64,000 nucleotides of DNA. Source: UBA1381 sp964399965. GTDB lineage: Bacteria > Bacillota > Clostridia > UBA1381. Where the stretch lies: NCBI GenBank assembly GCA_964399965.1, contig CAYNRX010000005.1:15626-79625 (forward strand), given 5' to 3'. Below the pieces are notes generated by a model. The model had not been told where the DNA came from. It made no database searches and worked only from the letters and a program-made list of their open reading frames with translations. The position numbers and the translations under genes were made by a program. The first letter of the stretch is position 1, and every line of letters begins with the position of its first letter. Positions 61,575 to 64,000 of this stretch are shown here, piece by piece.

Positions 61575-62513
61575 TCATACGCTTGGAATACTTTCTGTAA
61601 TATCCCCGTAAACGACTTCTGCGCCCTCAAACGCACTATCATCATATCCGTAGAACTGATATATAAAGTATGAAACACCATCCGCAAAATTTTCCACCGA
61701 ACTCTTCGGCGATATAGTCTCATCCTGCAGCTGTACGCCCGGCACCATATCTTCTATCGGATTCTCGATCTTTATAAGCATCGTAACCAGCTTACTATCA
61801 TCCGTCACCACCTGTGACCATGCTACTTTACTGCCATATTCGCCGTTATCGGTTACCTCTGTAAGCAAACCATCGGCAGGGATGTATCCGGCAGCTTCCT
61901 CAATATTTACCGTGACTTCAGCAGCAGCATCCGGCGTAAACTTTACGTATTTCACTCCGCCGTATTTATCTGTACTTATCTGCGCCACATCGCCCGCATC
62001 AAAATGCATTCTTCCGACTTCACCATTGTTGCATTCAACTGTATTGATGGCTTCGTCCTTTTCATTCAATTCTTCGATCTTGACACCATTATTTACCGCA
62101 CTGATTTCGATCGTGCCTGCCACGGGAGGCGTATAACGAAGCGTTGAAGAATATTTATATCGGCCGTGTGAGTCATGAAACAAAAACAACGCTTCCTTGC
62201 CTTGTGATTCCACCGTTTGTGAATTTAATACGCGAAGCGTAAGATAATCACTCATATCCTCCGGCTTCACAATAACGCTATTGGAATCTCCGTCTTTCAA
62301 ATAGTAATATTCCCCGCTGTTTTCCGTACCGGCCCTATTAAATGTAATATCTCCCGATATTGACGATCCGTCTTGATTCATGCCGAATTCCCAAAGTTTT
62401 ACTCCTTTTTCATCCTCTGTAAAGCGCATGGCACTCGCCGTCATGCATGAAACGATCAGCATCGACGCCGAAATCGCCGCAGTAAGCATTATCCCCCAAA
62501 ATCTTTTTCTCAT
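61575..62513 (-). CDS. Secreted protein of unknown function
   Basis: 312 residues. Signal peptide about 1-28 (CMTASA). Predicted all-beta: a block SGDITFNRAGTENSGEYYYLKDGD, then TLRYTPPVAGTIEISAVNN and VKYVKFTPDAAAEVTVNIEEA, which resemble ligand-binding sandwich domains attached to Clostridial pectin-degrading enzymes, but no enzyme module is fused. Its -10 element (62576-62581) has a poor -35, and an AraC regulator diverges from it, suggesting controlled expression. Carbohydrate binding is inference only. Confidence 0.6.
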   Translation of the reverse strand: MRKRFWGIMLTAAISASMLIVSCMTASAMRFTEDEKGVKLWEFGMNQDGSSISGDITFNRAGTENSGEYYYLKDGDSNSVIVKPEDMSDYLTLRVLNSQTVESQGKEALFLFHDSHGRYKYSSTLRYTPPVAGTIEISAVNNGVKIEELNEKDEAINTVECNNGEVGRMHFDAGDVAQISTDKYGGVKYVKFTPDAAAEVTVNIEEAAGYIPADGLLTEVTDNGEYGSKVAWSQVVTDDSKLVTMLIKIENPIEDMVPGVQLQDETISPKSSVENFADGVSYFIYQFYGYDDSAFEGAEVVYGDITESIPSV

Positions 62514-62575
62514 TTTCTATTCCCTCTTTCTTTTAGCTATTTCAAACAACGTGCCTCGCTGTGCTATCTGATCAT

Positions 62576-62581
62576 ATTATA
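62576..62581 (-). promoter_or_regulatory. -10 element of the secreted protein gene, weak -35
   Basis: Minus strand TATAAT at 62576-62581; the matching -35 position reads TTTTTC, compatible with an activator-dependent promoter. Confidence 0.5.
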
Positions 62582-62599
62582 CCCTACCTTGTCGCCTTG

Positions 62600-62647
62600 A
62601 AAAAGACCATATCTCGCCAAAAAACGCTCAAAAACCGTTCAAAATAC
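62600..62647. promoter_or_regulatory. Phased A-tracts / tandem repeats between the divergent promoters
   Basis: A-tracts near 62600-62604, 62619-62624, 62630-62634 and 62641-62644; the last three sit in units GCCAAAAAACG, GCTCAAAAACCG, GTTCAAAATAC repeating every 10-11 bases. May be AraC half-sites or intrinsically bent DNA. Confidence 0.45.
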
Positions 62648-62669
62648 TAACTGTACATACCAGGCGCGC

Positions 62670-62698
62670 TTGACTTTTATTTGCCTTTATGGTATAGT
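62670..62698 (+). promoter_or_regulatory. Promoter of the AraC-family gene
   Basis: TTGACT (62670-62675), 17 bases, TATAGT (62693-62698). Confidence 0.8.
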
Positions 62699-62725
62699 GT
62701 TATAAAAGAAAGAGGTAGATCATCA

Positions 62726-63592
62726 ATGATCGTGTACAATACTGAAGATTTTATTCAAAACAACTTCCATTTTTTTAGCTGTGCTGAAGCACCATGGGAC
62801 CATATGCACAAGCATGACTTTTATGAGATCGCTTATGTGTACGAAGGGATCGGAGAGCACCGCACCGAAAACGAGATCCTGGATATGCATATAGGTGATT
62901 TTATACTTATATCCCCCGGATATGCCCACTGTATCGTATCTACTAATAACACTAATAAGATAAGGATCCATAACTGTTTATTTGAAAAAAACTTTTTTGA
63001 AGATGCTGTTGGCCGCGTTTTTTGCGGCAAAAAAATGAGCAATACCGAATTTTATAAGCTCTTTAGTTCTAAAAAGCCGTTTTGCCTTACCTTATTTGAT
63101 AACGAAGATCAAACCATGTATAATTTGATCAATCTTGCAAGAAAAGAATATGCTTTGGAAGAATATTGCAGTCCTCCTGCTATAAAACGATATCTTGATA
63201 TAATCCTATTGGAGACTTCGCGCGCATTAGACAATCATCTTGGCATAGCTGAAAAGCTGGTAAGACGCAGGGAAGATATCGTCAATCTAATGCAGTTTAT
63301 CCGAGCAAACATTAGCATGAAACTTACAGTCGGTTTTCTGGCAGAACAAATACATTTGTCGCCGGAGTATCTTTCAAAATATTTTAAGAAGCATACCGGC
63401 AAAACAATATCGCAGTTTTTATCCGAAACCAGGATCGCTAAAGCTAAACTTTTACTTAGGCAAACCGATAGATCGATCACAGATATCGGTTATATATGCG
63501 GATATTCCTCTCCGGCAAATTTCAGAAAATATTTTACTAAAATCGCAGGTCTCTCACCAAGAGAATATAGAAAAAAATATAATCAGGAATAA
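62726..63592 (+). CDS. AraC-family transcriptional regulator with cupin sensor domain
   Basis: 288 residues. N-terminal cupin (about 10-135; HMHKHDFYEIAYVYEGIGEH with the usual H-x-H and GDFILISPGYAHCI), then two helix-turn-helix units (about 190-288; LTVGFLAEQIHLSPEYLSKYF and ITDIGYICGYSSPANFRKYF). Typical of regulators that sense plant-derived sugars. Likely controls the divergent secreted-protein gene. ATG at 62726 follows AGAGGT. More AT-rich than the housekeeping genes. Confidence 0.92.
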   Translation: MIVYNTEDFIQNNFHFFSCAEAPWDHMHKHDFYEIAYVYEGIGEHRTENEILDMHIGDFILISPGYAHCIVSTNNTNKIRIHNCLFEKNFFEDAVGRVFCGKKMSNTEFYKLFSSKKPFCLTLFDNEDQTMYNLINLARKEYALEEYCSPPAIKRYLDIILLETSRALDNHLGIAEKLVRRREDIVNLMQFIRANISMKLTVGFLAEQIHLSPEYLSKYFKKHTGKTISQFLSETRIAKAKLLLRQTDRSITDIGYICGYSSPANFRKYFTKIAGLSPREYRKKYNQE

Positions 63593-63632
63593 ACCGGCAG
63601 CAGTGATAAGGGGGTACTGCCGCCGGTTTTTT
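63591..63632 (+). terminator. Terminator of the AraC-family gene
   Basis: AAACCGGC.GCAGT / ACTGC.GCCGGTTT stem, then T-run. Confidence 0.88.
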
Positions 63633-63719
63633 AAGCATATGTTATTTTGTAGAGGCTTTGAGTGTAATTTGAACTGTCTGAAAATCTGTTCAAAGTGAAC
63701 CCAATTGTTCCCAAAACGC

Positions 63720-63746
63720 AAAAAAGCCCGGCAAGACCGGACTTTC
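63720..63746 (-). terminator. Terminator of the rRNA-tRNA operon
   Basis: AAG.CCGG / CCGG.CTT stem with short loop followed by TTTTTT in the minus direction, 15 bases after tRNA-Ile2. Confidence 0.8.
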
Positions 63747-63760
63747 CCGCTTTAAAATTA

Positions 63761-63837
63761 TGGTGGACCATCTAGGACTCGAACCTAGGACCGTCCGGTT
63801 ATGAGCCGGATGCTCTAACCAACTGAGCTAATGGTCC
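63761..63837 (-). tRNA. tRNA-Ile2 (CAT, lysidine-modified)
   Basis: 77 bases, 5' GGACCATTAGCTCAGTTGG, anticodon stem-loop CCGGCTCATAACCGG, encoded CCA. The loop CTCATAA and GGACC acceptor match bacterial tRNA-Ile2, whose C34 is changed to lysidine by TilS, rather than tRNA-Met. Confidence 0.85.
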
Positions 63838-63840
63838 ATA

Positions 63841-63865
63841 CAGTGCAGGCTCGAAACCTGCACTC
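63841..63865 (-). other. Spacer hairpin between tRNA-Glu and tRNA-Ile2
   Basis: GTGCAGG / CCTGCAC arms around a 7-base loop fill the whole spacer; probably a processing stem. Confidence 0.6.
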
Positions 63866-63940
63866 TGGTGACCCGTGCGGGAATCGAACCCGCGTTACCG
63901 CCGTGAAAGGGCGGTGTCTTAACCGCTTGACCAACGGGCC
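63866..63940 (-). tRNA. tRNA-Glu (TTC)
   Basis: 75 bases, 5' GGCCCGTTGGTCAAGCGG, anticodon loop CTTTCAC, acceptor ACGGGTC, encoded CCA. Confidence 0.95.
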
Positions 63941-63948
63941 ATCAAGAT

Positions 63949-64000
63949 CCGGCAACGATCTATTTTCCCGGGCGGTCTCCCGCCAAGTATCTTCGACGCG
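63949..64000 (-). rRNA. rrf: 5S rRNA, 3' end (partial, continues off the right edge)
   Basis: Minus strand GATACTTGGCGGGAGACCGC then CCGGGAAAATAGATCGTTGCC is the 3' third of a Clostridial 5S rRNA. Followed by tRNA-Glu and tRNA-Ile2, this is the tail of an rRNA operon transcribed leftwards. The exact 3' end is uncertain by a few bases. Confidence 0.88.

Noticed and set aside
63761..63837. Second tRNA-Met
   Set aside because: Anticodon CAT, but acceptor and loop sequence match tRNA-Ile2, which carries lysidine; called Ile2.
1..64000. CRISPR array, insertion sequence or prophage
   Set aside because: No regularly spaced repeats, transposase, integrase or phage structural genes were seen.

Overview
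The window is a dense, roughly 50% GC stretch of a Gram-positive, Clostridia-type (Firmicutes/Bacillota) chromosome. The signs are consensus TTGACA/TATAAT promoters with 17-bp spacers, GGAGG ribosome-binding sites, frequent GTG/TTG starts, HrcA/CIRCE control of chaperones, a single-chain glycyl-tRNA synthetase, Mini-RNase III, a split transketolase, a pta-ackA acetate pathway and a SipL-like spore protein. Two pectin-related genes (a GH78 family enzyme and a large PL11 rhamnogalacturonan lyase) suggest a plant-cell-wall-feeding gut or rumen anaerobe. The species cannot be named from the sequence alone.

Layout. 1-3.6 kb (minus): CpXC protein, yhbY, nadD, yqeK, rsfS, leuS (cut by the window edge). 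3.8-8.0 kb (minus): mtaB, rho, rRNA m5C methyltransferase. 8.1-9.1 kb: an HPr-like protein without the active-site histidine, tRNA-Met, a small DUF4440-like protein. 9.1-14.7 kb: htpG with a CIRCE-type operator, the GH78 enzyme, a secreted leucine-rich-repeat protein. 14.7-21.6 kb (minus): GNAT, uppP plus a cytidylate-kinase-like gene, then the ung-polA-coaE-lytic transglycosylase run. 21.9-25.5 kb: pta, ackA, an MFS carrier. 25.5-25.9 kb: a gene-free AT-rich segment with five DnaA-box-like sites. 25.9-31.4 kb: an ECF-type sigma factor with its membrane partner, divergent from a MarR regulator plus heterodimeric ABC exporter. 31.6-34.9 kb: glyS, a membrane-anchored zinc peptidase, rsmA, a small HTH protein. 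35.0-38.3 kb: metF-metH. 38.5-42.1 kb: rhamnogalacturonan lyase. 42.3-44.4 kb: groES-groEL under CIRCE. 45-52 kb (plus): membrane protein-deoC-deoB, cysE-cysS-mrnC, the two transketolase halves, a lipoprotein. 52.8-58 kb: SipL-like protein, NfeD-SPFH pair, a secreted repeat protein. 58.2-59.3 kb: an AT-rich putative zincin gene beside a four-tRNA operon. 59.3-63.6 kb: YkvI-type membrane protein, DUF89 protein, a secreted protein divergent from an AraC regulator. The last 240 bases are the 3' end of an rRNA operon (5S, tRNA-Glu, tRNA-Ile2) on the minus strand.

How genes work together: acetate and ATP from acetyl-CoA (pta, ackA); one-carbon and methionine metabolism (metF, metH); cysteine synthesis and charging (cysE, cysS); deoxynucleoside catabolism (deoC, deoB) feeding pentose phosphates to the split transketolase; pectin side-chain and backbone cleavage (PL11 outside, GH78 inside the cell).

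I did not find a demonstrably new biological system. The best leads are the DnaA-box cluster at 25.74-25.84 kb, the CIRCE operator on htpG, the His-less HPr paralogue, the intrinsic terminator folded around the glyS promoter -35 box, tandem MarR operators, and repeats abutting the promoter of the rhamnogalacturonan lyase. All family calls come from reading motifs; no database search was run.
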